A stretch of DNA of 64,000 nt, taken from assembly GCF_937616625.2 (NCBI RefSeq), contig NC_065577.1, positions 1,054,001-1,118,000 on the forward strand, written 5' to 3'. Origin of the DNA: Mercurialis annua (lineage: Eukaryota; Streptophyta; Magnoliopsida; Malpighiales; Euphorbiaceae). Below are positions 33,391 through 45,675 of the stretch, piece by piece. The notes under the pieces were generated by a model that was not told the DNA's origin, ran no database searches, and was given only the letters and a program-made list of their open reading frames with translations. Position 1 is the first letter of the stretch. Every line of letters begins with the position of its first letter. The translations under genes were made by a program, and so were the position numbers.

Positions 33391-33789
33391 TGATGGAATA
33401 TAAGACAACAAGAATGTTGAATTATGACCTTCAATTTTTTTATGAATTTTTTTTTAATACTATCTCATGTTCAAATTGATCATGTTAAGTGGGTTGAACA
33501 TAAAATTAATGTGAAAAGGGTAAGAAAAAGTAACATTATTTATACACGACCCTTCAGTAATAATAATAATTGATTGATGTGCCAAATCTATGCAAAAATA
33601 AAACTAGCATGCACTTTATATTTATGCCTTATTATTTTTTTATGTATGTACAATTAATTATGGACCAACATTTTAATTAATCAGTCAAACATACAAAAGC
33701 TAAAAAGAAACACTAACACACTTTAATCCAACAATTAACACTTTTATAGGACCCACATTAATCATTAAAAACATTTATTTATTTATTTA
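33391..33789. other. 3' flank of the receptor pseudokinase gene
   Basis: AT-rich sequence with no gene. It probably includes the 3' UTR and polyadenylation site of the minus-strand receptor gene ending at 33790. Confidence 0.5.
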
Positions 33790-36700
33790 TTACAAAGTAA
33801 TTTTCTCTAGCACTTGAACTGCTTCTTTCATTGAAGGTCTCTTTTGTGGCAAAAACGAAGCACAACTAAACCCCAATTTAAAGCATGCCAACACAGCATC
33901 CTCTCTAGCCTCCACGTCACCTCTTACAGCCACATCAGCCAACCTCAAAACCCGGTTTTTATCCTCCATTACCGAACAGGTAGTCAACTGGCTCAACTCT
34001 CTGTCTGAAAACACTCTCCCGGTAAGAAGCTCAAGCAAGATTACACCAAATGAATAAACATCCCATTTAGGGTTTGGTTTCAGATTCTTTAACGACTCCG
34101 GCGCTTGATACGGGGACGTAGCGGTTATGGAGGAGCTAGGGCTTGCATGAGGGCCGGCCGTGTCGTGAGAGTGGCCGGAGTTGGTTGTTTTACGGCTGCT
34201 GGTGCCTAAGACAAGCTTGTCGAGCCCAAAATCGGAGATTATGGGTTCGTTATCGGAGTTTAGGAGAATGTTGGTTGGTTTGATGCTGCCATGCACGTTC
34301 TTTTTTTCATGAATGAATGCTAGACCTTGAGCTAGACCGGTTGCAATCTTGAACCGGAGTTGAAGAGGTAGATGAAACGGTGATGAACCCTGTTTTCCTG
34401 GAAATAATAGCAAATAGACATTAGTGTATCTTTAATTTTTTATTTAATGTATTTCAATTAAATAAAAATCAAAATGAATTATCGCTTTCTTCTAATTTCG
34501 TTTTAATTATATGTTCTTTAAAATCCGGTCTTTTTTTTATTTCACTATCAAACAGAATTAAAATACATATATAACACTCTAATATGTAGGTATACATATG
34601 TCAAGCAATATAATTTTTTTAATTTTGACCGAATTTTCATAAAATTTTACTATTCCTAAATGATAAAGTTCACTCTAATGCACTTTAAACCCGGTCTATA
34701 TCAAAAATAATAGTCTATACATAGTAGCATTTGAGCTATTAAAAGTAACATATAGCATCCAAGAAATAAGCACATGAAGTAAAATTTAATCAATTAAACA
34801 ACAAATTGATTAAACTAATGAAGAATAGAAAACAATAAAAGGTGCAGAGAGCTCACAGACCAAAGATCACAAGCAAAATTTATACACAGGAGCCCAGATA
34901 ATAAAAATATGTTCTAGCAGTAGCAGACATGAAGATGTGGAGATAAAATAAATTATATTTTTTGAGGGACTTAAAATAAATTATATACGTAAATAAATAA
35001 TTGATATACAGTAAAAAGGCAGTGATGGTTGCTGTTTTTCTAAGAAAATGACACATGATTTTGGCGCATTATGCGTTTTTTCCTTTTATTCTAAAGTTAA
35101 AATCAGACTTCACAGTCCTACTAGCTACCGTAGCTAAATGATGGTTTTACTCGAGTTGAGTGAAGTTAAAATACTGTTTAAAATCATTTTTTTATGATAG
35201 TCATGGAGTATCTCTATATGGTAAATATTTTCTATTTTATTTATACATTTTTCACCTATTACATCTATTTTTTTAATTCAAATTCATTCAATTATGTAGT
35301 ATTTTCATAGTAACTTTAATATTTTATCATAAAAAATTATTGCATGTAAAGAAATATTATGATATTACAAATAATTAAAAAATTTAATTAAATAAAAAGT
35401 AATCATAAATATTGATAATAAATTTAAATAATAATAATAATTTTAAAAGAGTTTTGATGACTACACCAATATTATAAAAATTAATCAGTTAAAATTTGAT
35501 TAAACTCGCAATTGTAATTAAATTATTTCGAAATCTAGATTATAAAACAATTCAAACTCAATTATAATTAACTAAACTAAACAGAATTAATTAAAATTGA
35601 TTAGATTTTGTAATTTAAAAAAATAAAAAATCTAATTAATCGGCGCATTATAGCACAACACGCAAAAAAACACTAACATGCGCCAGAAAAACAGAGACAT
35701 CGAAGAAGAAGATGATGAAGAAGAAAAAACTTACTGTAAGTGGAGCTAGCAAGACTGCCATTAGAGACATAATCATAAATCACAAGCTTCTCATCTTCTC
35801 CCCAATAAAACCCACGAATCCCCACCAAATTCGGATGCCTCATCTTCCAAATTAACCTCACCTGGTTCTCAAAATCCTTGAACTTCACCCCCACCCCACT
35901 CTCTCCGATCCTCCTCACAGCAAACGCCGTCCCGTCACCGAGAACCGCCTTATAAACAATGCTCGAACCACTCGCTCCCAATATATAAGCTGAAGCTTTT
36001 AACAGCGTTTCCATATCCATCTCCGTTTCCCCGTCAACCATCACCAACTTGCCACTTTTTTGCTGAATTCTGACAGCTCCGCCGTCGCTATCTGACGTGG
36101 CGGATTCCTCCGACGTTTCCTCCGTCTGCATCGGTAGACACGGCCATGCACTGGGCTTTCTTGGTTCTTGATTCTGATCGTCAGATTTTGACAGAATAAT
36201 ATTCTTGTTCTTGGTGAGTTCGGAACCGGTTTGGTTTAGAGTTTTGTTTTTCTTTGAGTGGTAAACGTAAAGTATGGCTAGGGCAAGAATTGTAATCCCG
36301 GCTAAATCAGCGACGGATATAGCGACAATTGTGGTCGGTTTCAGACCGGTTTGAGAATCTTTTTCAGGCAAAGAAGAGTTGGAATATTCTAACGGTTTTG
36401 AACCGGTTTGAGGTATAACCGCTATAGCCGGTGAAGTAGTTGAAATATTCGGTGGAGATGACAAAGTTGAAGGAATTGCACAGAGATTCTTTAATGGCTT
36501 CCCACAAAGTTGTACATTTCCTTTGAAAAATTCAGTTTTTTGGTTAAGCAAAGACGACGACTCGGGTATTGGTCCGGTTAGGTTATTAAACGACAAATCA
36601 ATGGTGGCGTTTTGAGGTATTTTGTTGGAAAATGCTTCTGATATTGAACCTGAAAGCTTGTTATATGAGAGATTTAAATACTTTAAATTTGCACCGTTGA

Positions 36701-37298
36701 AATCAAACGGTAACGAGCCGTTTAAAAGATTAGACGACAGATCTAGAATCTCAACCGAGTTGAACCCGGAGGGAATCGAACCGGAGAAATAATTAGACCT
36801 TAGAGAAATAACTGAGAGGTTGTGTAAATTTGTTAAACTCTTCGGGATCTTCCCAGTCAATGCATTGTCTGAAAGGTTCAGAATTCTCAAACTCGAACCA
36901 ATTGACTCAGGTAACTCGCCGGAAATCTCGTTTTTCGAAAGGGAAACGAGTTGTAACTCAGTTGAGTTGAACACTGAGCTAGGTAATGACCCGTTTAAGA
37001 AATTATTGGAGAGATCGAGGGTTTGAAGCTTTTCAAGAAACCCTAAATCAGGAGGAATTGAACCGAGGAGCTGACTTGAAGGTAGAGATAAACTTGTAAC
37101 CCTAAATTGAGTGCAGGTGACACCAAACCAAGAACATGGGGTTAAGTCATCGTAATTCCAAGATTCAAGAACTGATAAGGGGTCGTTTAGAGTTGAGTAT
37201 TTGAATGATAGGAGGAATATTCCGTCTGTGTTAAGTGAAAAAGCTGGAGCTGAGACAAGAACAAGGAAGAAGATGATGAAGAAATTGTGTGAAGACAT
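33790..37298 (-). CDS. LRR receptor-like pseudokinase, LRR-III class
   Basis: Two exons, 37298-35735 and 34397-33790, total 2172 nt and 723 residues. The order is signal peptide (1-21), LRR N-cap (SWNYDDLTPCSWFGVTC), about seven extracellular LRRs (72-250), a cysteine C-cap, a transmembrane helix (about 322-345), an acidic linker, then a kinase-like domain from about 437. The catalytic loop reads VHGSIKPTNILL, so the HRD Asp is missing, and the VAIK lysine position reads FAVRR. DFG (ISDFGLDK) and APE are kept. This is the known state of the LRR-III class, which signals as a scaffold or by partner kinases. From memory it matches the At4g34220/At2g15300 pair. The intron falls in the kinase domain, at the position usual for the class. 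Ligand unknown. Confidence 0.95.
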
Positions 37299-40200
37299 GG
37301 TTTTTTCTTTTCTTGGGTTAGAAGTAAAACATGGTTAGCTGGTGCGGATTAGGGTTGACATATAAGAGTTTAGAGAGAGAAAGGGTTAGAGAGAGAGAGA
37401 GATGGTGACCTACTGAAGTTGAAGTTGTGCAGGTGAGTGAAAGTTGTAGCAGAGGAGGAGCAGAGACAGAGAGAGGAGTGGTTGGTGATGATGAGTAGTT
37501 TGTTTAGTTGAGTTTGTGCAATGAAAAGGAGACTTAAAAGATGATTGAGGTTAGGAGGCAGAGGAATGTATTTGGTTCAACCCGAATCGAATCGAATCCA
37601 ATAGATATAAACCGAAACGAACTAATAAATAGAAATAAACATGTCTGTTTGTTTGGTTTTTTCGGTTTTGGTTAGTTCTCCCCGTGGTTTTAGTTTGGAA
37701 AATGCCTCCGAAGCAACTTAACATGATAATTTTTCATCGTCTAACTCGAGCTAAAATCAACTTAGTGCAACAGGTCCACGTAAAACAAATATGCGCATGA
37801 AGAATGCCAAATCGATCTCCAGACTTTTAATATGTAAGATGTATTAGGATTTTCACGTGCCTCACTCTCGGTTTATAAAGCAACTCTTTATTCCAACCCG
37901 GTGAAAGGTCTTGTCGACACCCTTTTCACTCATAGCTTGCGTTTTTTTTTATTTCTCCGTTGCGTTGGGAGGCTCGATTTATAATTTTATTGTCCTACAC
38001 TAAACCAAACCAAAAAACCAAAATCTTTTTATATTATCGAACCGAACAAAAAAAACAAAAATTTATTTGCATGCTCTTGTTAGATATTACTAAAAAAATG
38101 GGTTAATTTGTTAAATAGGTAATTAAGAGAAGGTAAAGAGGAATCTTGTACCGGTTACTAAAAGACACCCAAGTGAGTCGGAACCCATAAGTTTGCAGGG
38201 AAGAATATGACTGTTGTTAGTGACAGGAATCTTACTATATACTGCTTCCTTTTCAGTTTTATTAACTTTGTACCCTACAATCTTCTTTATTTGTTTCTTA
38301 TTCTTTAATTAGGGTAAAAACGTACACATGGTCCTTTTGTTTTTAAGAAAAATCCAATTAGTTATTAGCAATATTTAAGAAAAATCAGTATGAGAATGGT
38401 CCGTATGATCGGTTCAGTCATGAACTTATAATAATTTTATTTAGAAACAAGTACTAAATTAATTTTGATTAGATCTAAACAAAAAAACTTAAAGCAAATT
38501 TGCTCGTTAAATCTAAATTTTAAATAAAGAAATACAATATATAAGTCCATTAAAGAAATAAGTTAAATAAATCTGACTGATTATAATATGAACCGATTGG
38601 CTCATTTGATATCCTTTTGATCTAAAAGGATTTTAAAATTAAGAATCCTAGTAAAACTTGCGTTTAATGAAACTGGCCAAAACTTAAATAGCGCTAACAA
38701 GTAATGAGTAATGGCTTTCGCGCAAGTTGCTTAATCCGTTTCTTGTTAAAGTCCAAACCTACGTTTGCTAATTTCTCATTGCATATTGATCCTTATCGGG
38801 TATAGAATAGATCTGATCCTCTTTTCTTTGTTCCTACGATTCAATCAGTAAAGAACTTTTTAAAAATTTGTTTTGACATAGAATGAAAATATAAAAGATA
38901 AATGGGTGAGAAGAAAAATAGTAGACAAAGAAGGGACTAAAGTGCAAAATTAGAAGTTATGAACCAGGGAAAAAAACAGTAACTCACATGTTTGGTCATG
39001 AAGGGAATGGGGCCTGATTTAGGATAAGTTTTGTCTAATTTTATGTTTCAGCTCTGCCACCCACAAGGTCACAACTACTCTTCATCCCAAATTAATCAAT
39101 CAATTTCCTAAATCAACTAACCTTGTACAATTTTACATAATGGGACAATATCTATAACAATTCCACTATTAATTTTAGAATTAAATACAAATTAAATCAG
39201 AAATTTTAAAATGGTTTGTAAATAAAATATGAACTATAAAACTTCACAAAATCATTCATCGAGATCTTCATAGTTTAGCTAATCGGATCATTGATCTTCT
39301 TTTATTGAGGAAACGTTAATAAGAACAACAATATATATTATTCCGACAATTATATTAGCATTTTCAACAGCAAAATGGTGTCTCAATTTGCTTGAAATAA
39401 ATGTCAATAACTGATTTTATCAAGTCCGAAAGATTATATTTATAATTGTAAAACATGCTTCCGTTCTTGATTTTTGAATTAACCCTTAATTTTCTTTAGT
39501 AAATCAGTACTAGTATTTATAATGAATGAGCTATGGGTACGTAAAATTCCATTTAAAACAACAAAATTTATTAGTTTGCTATTAGGAATGCATTATTTGG
39601 TGGGGACATTAATCATCACTTTAAATCAAGAATAAGATGCATCAAGTCCAACAAATTACATATTTTTGTAGTCTTGTAGACCATAGTTGTTCACATTACT
39701 TGTTGTTATGCTTAAGGATGTGCATTTGATTATAATAAAAAAAACAAAAATAAATGAAACTGAATTTATGAAAACACACAATTTTTCAAATTGATTCGAT
39801 CCATTCAATTATTTTGTTAGTTCAATTTGATTCAATTTGCAGTCCAGTTTGCATGAAAACTTAAATGAAACTTGCTTATTTTTAAAATTGAATCAATCTG
39901 AATTAAATTAATCTATTTTACACATTCATAACTTGTAATATATGCAAATTTAAGAAATTGGTTTTAACATACTAGCCATGTATACAGACACTCAACGTAA
40001 TACAATATGAATATATTGATATTTAAAAAAAATAGAAATACACTATATATAATAGTAAATAAATAAATACACATATAACATATCGCAGTTTATTTATATA
40101 TAATTAAATGTCGGAGTATATTTTTTTATCAAAAAAAGTAGAGTGATTTTGATAAATAAAAAATGTAAAATAGTGTAAGTACTAACAAATTTAGTTCTTA

Positions 40201-41307
40201 CTATATTCTAAAAAACTTTATTATTTTAACTTTGATATTCAAAGTTTATTTTTATGTTTAAGTCGGTAAGGTCAGACAACAAATACGAACTAAAGTCATA
40301 TGGGATGCATCAACTATGTTTCATAGTTTGGACAAAAAAATTATGTTTCATAGCATTCAAAAGTCCCAAAACAAATGACAAATTAAAGGAAATGGGTTGA
40401 TAAATTTCATGGGAAGATGAAAATTTAGTAATAATAGAAAATATTAAAAATTTAAAAATTGTAGTGAATATTAGGGTTTTAAATTGATAGTTTAATTGGT
40501 TTAAAAAAGGGTAATATTATAAAAAAAATTATAATCACATATTTTAATACGCCTCAATTGTATACCGTAAATTTCATTTTAATATGTGGTTGCCAAAAAT
40601 GATGTCCACCTCATTTAAATGACACCAACGAACGAGTGTTGCGTCAGTATATGCATCGAATTGATAAATAATAAAACTCCGTGCATACAATTGAAAAGTT
40701 TTAAAGTTCGTTATTAAATTGGAAAAATGAGTATATTTTATGAATTTATTTAACGTTACTCTTTTAAAAAAATTATTAGCTTTAGTGTCTTTAGAGATTT
40801 TAAAATGAAATTTTATTTTTTAATGTCAGATACCAATTTTTAAACTTTTACAATTTGAAACACTTATTTTTTTTAATTAAAAATTGCTAACATGGATATC
40901 AGAACAGTATATATTCAGATGTTTATGTAAATATTTTTTAATTAAAATTATTCGGCTTCACATTGTAAAAAGAATGACAATTCATATTTTAAATTGTTAA
41001 ATTAAAAGTTTGTATCAAAATTCATTAAAATTTGTAAGTCTTAAAACAATTAAACCTAAATTAATCTATAGCCACTCATTTGACTTTTGGGATGAAATAG
41101 CATGCATGTTAATTGCAAAATTTGGCATCAAAATTTAATCGATACAGTTCCAAAGAAGTTGACAAGTCTTTCAACCTCAAATCTCGGGACCGTTTTATAA
41201 GTTGAGCAATATATCATGTCTATTTATGGTCCCAAATCCATACATTCTATTTGAATTTCTCCATTCCATTCGGATCTTGTGGCAAAAAAATGTTAATGTT
41301 AATGTTG
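37299..41307. other. Intergenic region between receptor kinase and TIC21 (first part)
   Basis: The receptor gene's 5' flank has a gagagaga stretch near 37375-37400. After this comes AT-rich sequence with AACCGAA-type decayed repeats near 37570-38060 and 39720-39910. I see no open frame of note and no clear transposon end. Confidence 0.5.
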
Positions 41308-41711
41308 GGATATTAAACTCCCTGAGTCACTAGGATTACCTCGAATTACATAATGATTACTAAACTTTATTTTGTTACAAAATTGTCACTGAACTTTACC
41401 TTTTATTACAAAGGGTTGTCACTCGTATAAAACGCATCGTTTTCATGCTTAAGTTGTTACAAAAAGAATACTAAACTTTTCATGAATTACGAAAAAGTCA
41501 TTGAGTTATACTTTTTATTGCAAAAAGGTCACTGAACTATGTACCTTTTTGTAATTAAAGCTTGCCATGTAAGTAAAAACGTTGCGTTTTATATGAGTGA
41601 CACCCCTTTGTAACAAAAGGTATAGTTCAGTAACCATTTTGTAATAAAATCAAGTTTAATGATCATTATGTAATTCGAGGTAATTTTAGTGACCCAGGAA
41701 GTTTAATATCC
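41308..41711. mobile_element. Foldback MITE with perfect 10-bp target duplication
   Basis: A 404-bp inverted-repeat element with ends ggatattaaactccctgagt and ggaagtttaatatcc, and long arms (cacttcctcgaattacataatg-like blocks mirrored by cattatgtaattcgaggtaa). Flanks gttaatgttg at 41298-41307 and 41712-41721 are identical. It has no coding capacity. Confidence 0.92.
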
Positions 41712-42029
41712 GTTAATGTTGTGTTATCTATATTTCTATCTGTGAATAAAAAACTATTTGAAGGTTTAGTGAATGAGACATTTAAATTTGAATAAATACT
41801 CATTTAGATCTCTAAATTTGTGGGTTACCATCAATTAACTCTCATGTTGTACAAAATGAAGCATTTTAGAGAATACAATATTTGTTTTGAGAATTGATTG
41901 ATCTAGAAATAAAATATATTATTTCTAGTTGACACATAAGTATAAAATATTGCCACTATATATAATAATAAATAATTTTTTTTATTATAATTACTCATTA
42001 ATTAGTAATGATAAATAGTGTGTTAGCCA

Positions 42030-42214
42030 TGTTACTACGGAGGGAGGGGGTGACATGAAATTGCCATGCCCCCCTCCAACTTTTTAAAAATGATAAAATT
42101 AACACCTTTAAATTTTACAATTTGAACCTCCATAATTTTTAAATTTGTCCCTTTATATGATACATATTATAATTTGGCCCCTCAATATTAAAATTCTGGC
42201 TCCGTCATTGCGCA
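42030..42214. repeat. Short dispersed repeat, 'gaggggggcatg...ctccgtcattg' type, copy 1
   Basis: The copy runs from tactacggagggagggggtg, through 'ccatgcccccctccaacttt' and 'tttggcccctcaatattaaa', to 'ctggctccgtcattg'. A related copy is at 62008-62202 inside a reticulon intron. The ends (ac(g)gag and ctccgt) are weakly inverted, so it is probably a small non-autonomous DNA element. Confidence 0.55.
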
Positions 42215-42802
42215 TGTAATTTATATTTTTATAGGAAATGTTTTGTACATTATGTTGTTACTATTCAAATTTTTTTGCATTTCCTATGTTATACTCTATT
42301 CATTTAGATTCTACAACAAACTGATAATACGTTAACTATGTTGAATATTTAGCAATAAATAAAATAAGTAGTAATCAAAACATTTTTTATTGCAAATGCT
42401 CATTGACTTATTATAAATATGACATATGCACAGTTGTGTGGGATTAACTATATTTGCTTAAGGATAATTGTCTTCAATTAATCATTAATTAAGGATAACA
42501 TTATATAATATGAACAAGTTCAAAAATCGGAATGACTTAATTTTATTTTTAATTAATACAAAAAAATTATCTTAAAGTAATTTAAAAATTAAGAGTATTG
42601 TTCTTAATCGATCAGAATGATTGGAAGCGAACGAATCACAAATTCGAAGACCGGATTTGGTTCATTTATGCCAACAAAATCCATATCCATAAGTTTTCAA
42701 AATACAAGCCCACAATCACTAGAGCCCATTTAATCTTAACAACGATCATCATTCTCTACTTCACTCAGCTTCTTCACATCACTCCATCATCACTTCCCCA
42801 CA
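42215..42802. other. 5' flank of TIC21
   Basis: AT-rich sequence with the expected TIC21 promoter and 5' UTR. An open frame from 42598 overlaps the first exon in another frame and is a shadow. No motif is firm enough to name. Confidence 0.4.
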
Positions 42803-45675
42803 ATGCAAACTCTCCTCCTGCCGGGCGTTCACTCCTCGGCGGCAACAACAACAACCGCAGCATTTATTTCTCCGGCGCCACCTCTCCACCGCCACCGCTC
42901 AACACATCAAACCCCAATTTTCAGTACTCCAAATTATTCATTAAAACTAACACAATCACTCTCATTACCATCATTAGGTCACAATTATGACCCGCTTAAA
43001 GCTCCAAGCTTCAAACTTAACTCACCCACTAAAACAAACGCTTATTCAGCTCCGATTTCAGCATCAAACGACGACGTAGAGAAAGCAAAGCTAGCCCAGG
43101 TTTTGAAACTTTGAATTCTGTTGTGCATTTTTAATATGATTAAATTGAATCAGAGATTCAATTGAATAAGAGTATTTATTTGTTAAAGCTTGATCAAATT
43201 AGAGTAAAGATTGAAAATTTATGTGAATTGGTTGATTAAATTGAAGTAAAAGTTGAAATTTTGCCCACACGGGTTTGGTTTAGTGGTCTAAGTTTCAGCC
43301 ATCCGGGTGCCAATGGTCGCTGGTTCAAATTCCTAATAGATGAAGTGGTTGGGATTGGGCTTCGGCTCGGGGGAGTGAGTCCTCGTCACCAAAAAAGTTG
43401 AGACTTTCTTAAGTAAATTAGGTGGTTTCTCGGTAGCACGGATGGGGAAATGGGACACTCATACACCGACACGGCGAAACACTGTTATTTTAAGGTTTCC
43501 TATGTGAAAAATGAAGTTTCATGTCCAAAAAAAGACTAATCAAATTAGAGTAAAGACTGAAACTTTATGTGATTAAATTGAAGTAAAGATTGAAATTTTC
43601 TTTAGGTGATTTAATTGGAGAAAAGATTAAATTTTTATTATGTTATATATTTTTTTGATAATTGGGGGAGGGGGGGCGCTTGTGGGAGGAATTGAACCCA
43701 CGACCTTAGCAGTTTTCTGCTGAGCGCTTATACCATTTGAGTTATAGCTCGTTGGTTTTTATTATGTTATATGCATTGTGTTTTGTGCAGGTAGCGAAGA
43801 GATTGGGAAGTACAGCGAGGTACTTTAAGAGATTAGGGAATTTAGGGTTTTGGGGGCAGTTAATTTGCACTGTTGTGGCTGCTGTGATATTGTCGTTTTC
43901 GATTGTGGTTACCGGAAAGATCACGTCTCCTGCCACTTTTTATTCAACTTCTGCTGGCATTGCTGCTGCTTTCATTTCGGTTTTTTGGTCTTTTGGGTAT
44001 ATTCGGCTTTCTGATAAACTCAAGAAAACTGCAAATGACCCTTCTAAGGTAAGTGTTTTTTGTTTCTTTTATTTATTTAATTCTTTCAGAATCATTTTTT
44101 TGTTTTTTGAGAACCGAATATATTGATTATTTTGGCTATAACTAGGTTTCATTAATTCCAAATGCATTGTTATTTTAAGTAGAAAAGCTTGGACTTTGGT
44201 GACTAGAGTGTTTCCAAACATGATATTTGACTAAATATAATTGAATTGAATTGGGTTGGATTGAGTTCAGTTCGTCCACTTTTAGACTTTCCAAATTGTT
44301 TAGAGATAATGATAACTAATGTTGGAACCTCAAATTACTTGTTTGAGCATTTGGATGAATTGGTTACTTGAAATGGTTTTGGAGCCTCTATGACCAAAGG
44401 GTTTAGAGTTTGATCCTTGACAATCCCCATTTTGATTAATTAAATGCATAAAGTAAAGTCAGACTGTGCTTGTTTACACTTCAAGCCCAATGGGCATTCA
44501 CTTGCGAGGTGTGCTAAGAGATAATGAAAACTATTGTTGGAACCTCATCTTACTAGTTAAAGCTTTTAGGTGAATTGGTTATCTGACTCAAACAAAATGC
44601 TGATATTTGATTTCTAATATTATTATTCTATAAGAGAGTAAAGCTCCTACGAAAGATGCACATCCCCCATAGAACGCCCTTAGTAAAGTAATTATATTCA
44701 AAATTGCTGCTAGAATCCACTCCTTGCCGTTTATATGCCCGTATCAAGGGTTCAAATTTGCAGTATAATATTTTTCTGTCGTGGAATTTAGTTTTTCAAA
44801 AGCCTTTGGTTTCAGCTCATTATATGAGACTCCCTTTCTGCTTGGTTTTCTATTAATTGTTTCTGGTTTCAGGCACCGCCACGTGCTGATGTTGTGAAAG
44901 GCTTAAAAAATGGCATAGTACTGAATCTATTGGGTATGGGCGCTGCTATTCTTGGCATGCAAGCGACAGTGGGACTGTTGGTTGCAAAGGCTCTAACTTC
45001 CTCTGCAAATCCTTTTTACCAGGGCGTTTCTCCCGGTTACAGTCCAGTTCTTGCTTTGGATGTTTTCTTGGTTCAGGTACTATTTGTAGATGTTTTATAC
45101 TTTCTTGATTCAGAATTTCTTTTTAATGACCTATACAGCCATTCTACTAGGTAACCAGTATTCTTATCTAAACGTGTTGAATAAAGAAAAAGTGTTTGAA
45201 ACAAATAAGATTTATTTACTCATGTTGCATCAGCTAAAAGGACCGAGATTCGCTATAAATTCACAGTTACATATGCGTAACTTCTCCGACTTCAATTGTT
45301 AAAAGAAAAAGAAGGATCTTAGCTGGTCAAAATTATTTCTATTTAAGCAATGGTTCAGAACAATTGTTAAGACGATTGGATGATGTTTGCTATCTCACTT
45401 GAATCTGTCAGTTTGGGCATCGAAAAGGATGCTTATTAGATTACACTTTCTGTTTCTCAGACTCTGGCCTCACTTTTCAGAACATTATCCATGTCGAGAA
45501 AATAGTGTAATGTGATGACCTTATTTATCATCTGTCTCATCGTGCTGTTTCGATTATGCAGGCATCTGCAAACACCATCCTTTCACATTTCATCGGGCTT
45601 GTTTCCTCCTTGGAGCTGTTGCGCTCAGTGACATTACCCGCTACTGAAAGTATTCCAGTCCCCAGAGTTGCATAG
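42803..45675 (+). CDS. TIC21: TIC21 / PIC1, chloroplast inner envelope translocon or iron permease
   Basis: Four exons (42803-43099, 43791-44048, 44873-45076, 45562-45675; 873 nt) encode 290 residues. The leader MQTLLLPGVHSSAATTTTAA is Ser/Thr/Ala-rich, as expected for a transit peptide, and the conserved part begins at about residue 92 (EKAKLAQVAKRLGSTARYF). Four hydrophobic helices follow: WGQLICTVVAAVILSFSIVV, AGIAAAFISVFWSFGYIRL, NLLGMGAAILGMQATVGLLV and a C-terminal one around ILSHFIGLVSSLELL. The end VPRVA matches the family. The protein lies in the inner envelope and has been assigned roles in protein import (TIC21) and iron transport (PIC1). Intron 1 holds two different tRNA-like repeats. 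The start was chosen because it opens the transit peptide and gives the family length. Confidence 0.96.
43263..43396 (+). mobile_element. tRNA-derived SINE, family A, internally deleted, in TIC21 intron 1
   Basis: It starts gcccacacgggtttggttta and keeps the A-box-like 'ttagtggtctaag' and B-box-like 'ggttcaaattcc'. It ends ctcggggg/agtgagtcctcgtcacc plus A-run. About 90 bp present in the other copies, between 'gggattgggct' and 'tcggctcgggg', is missing. Imperfect flanks aaagttga(a)attt / aaagttga(g)acttt suggest an old target duplication. Confidence 0.8.
43655..43757 (-). mobile_element. tRNA-like SINE fragment, family C, in TIC21 intron 1
   Basis: On the minus strand it reads accaacgagctataactcaa (A box region) and 'gtcgtgggttcaattcctcc' (B box), then 'acaagcgccccc'. 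No cloverleaf is completed, so it is not a tRNA gene. The element seems short or truncated, and a G-rich run marks its end. Confidence 0.65.
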
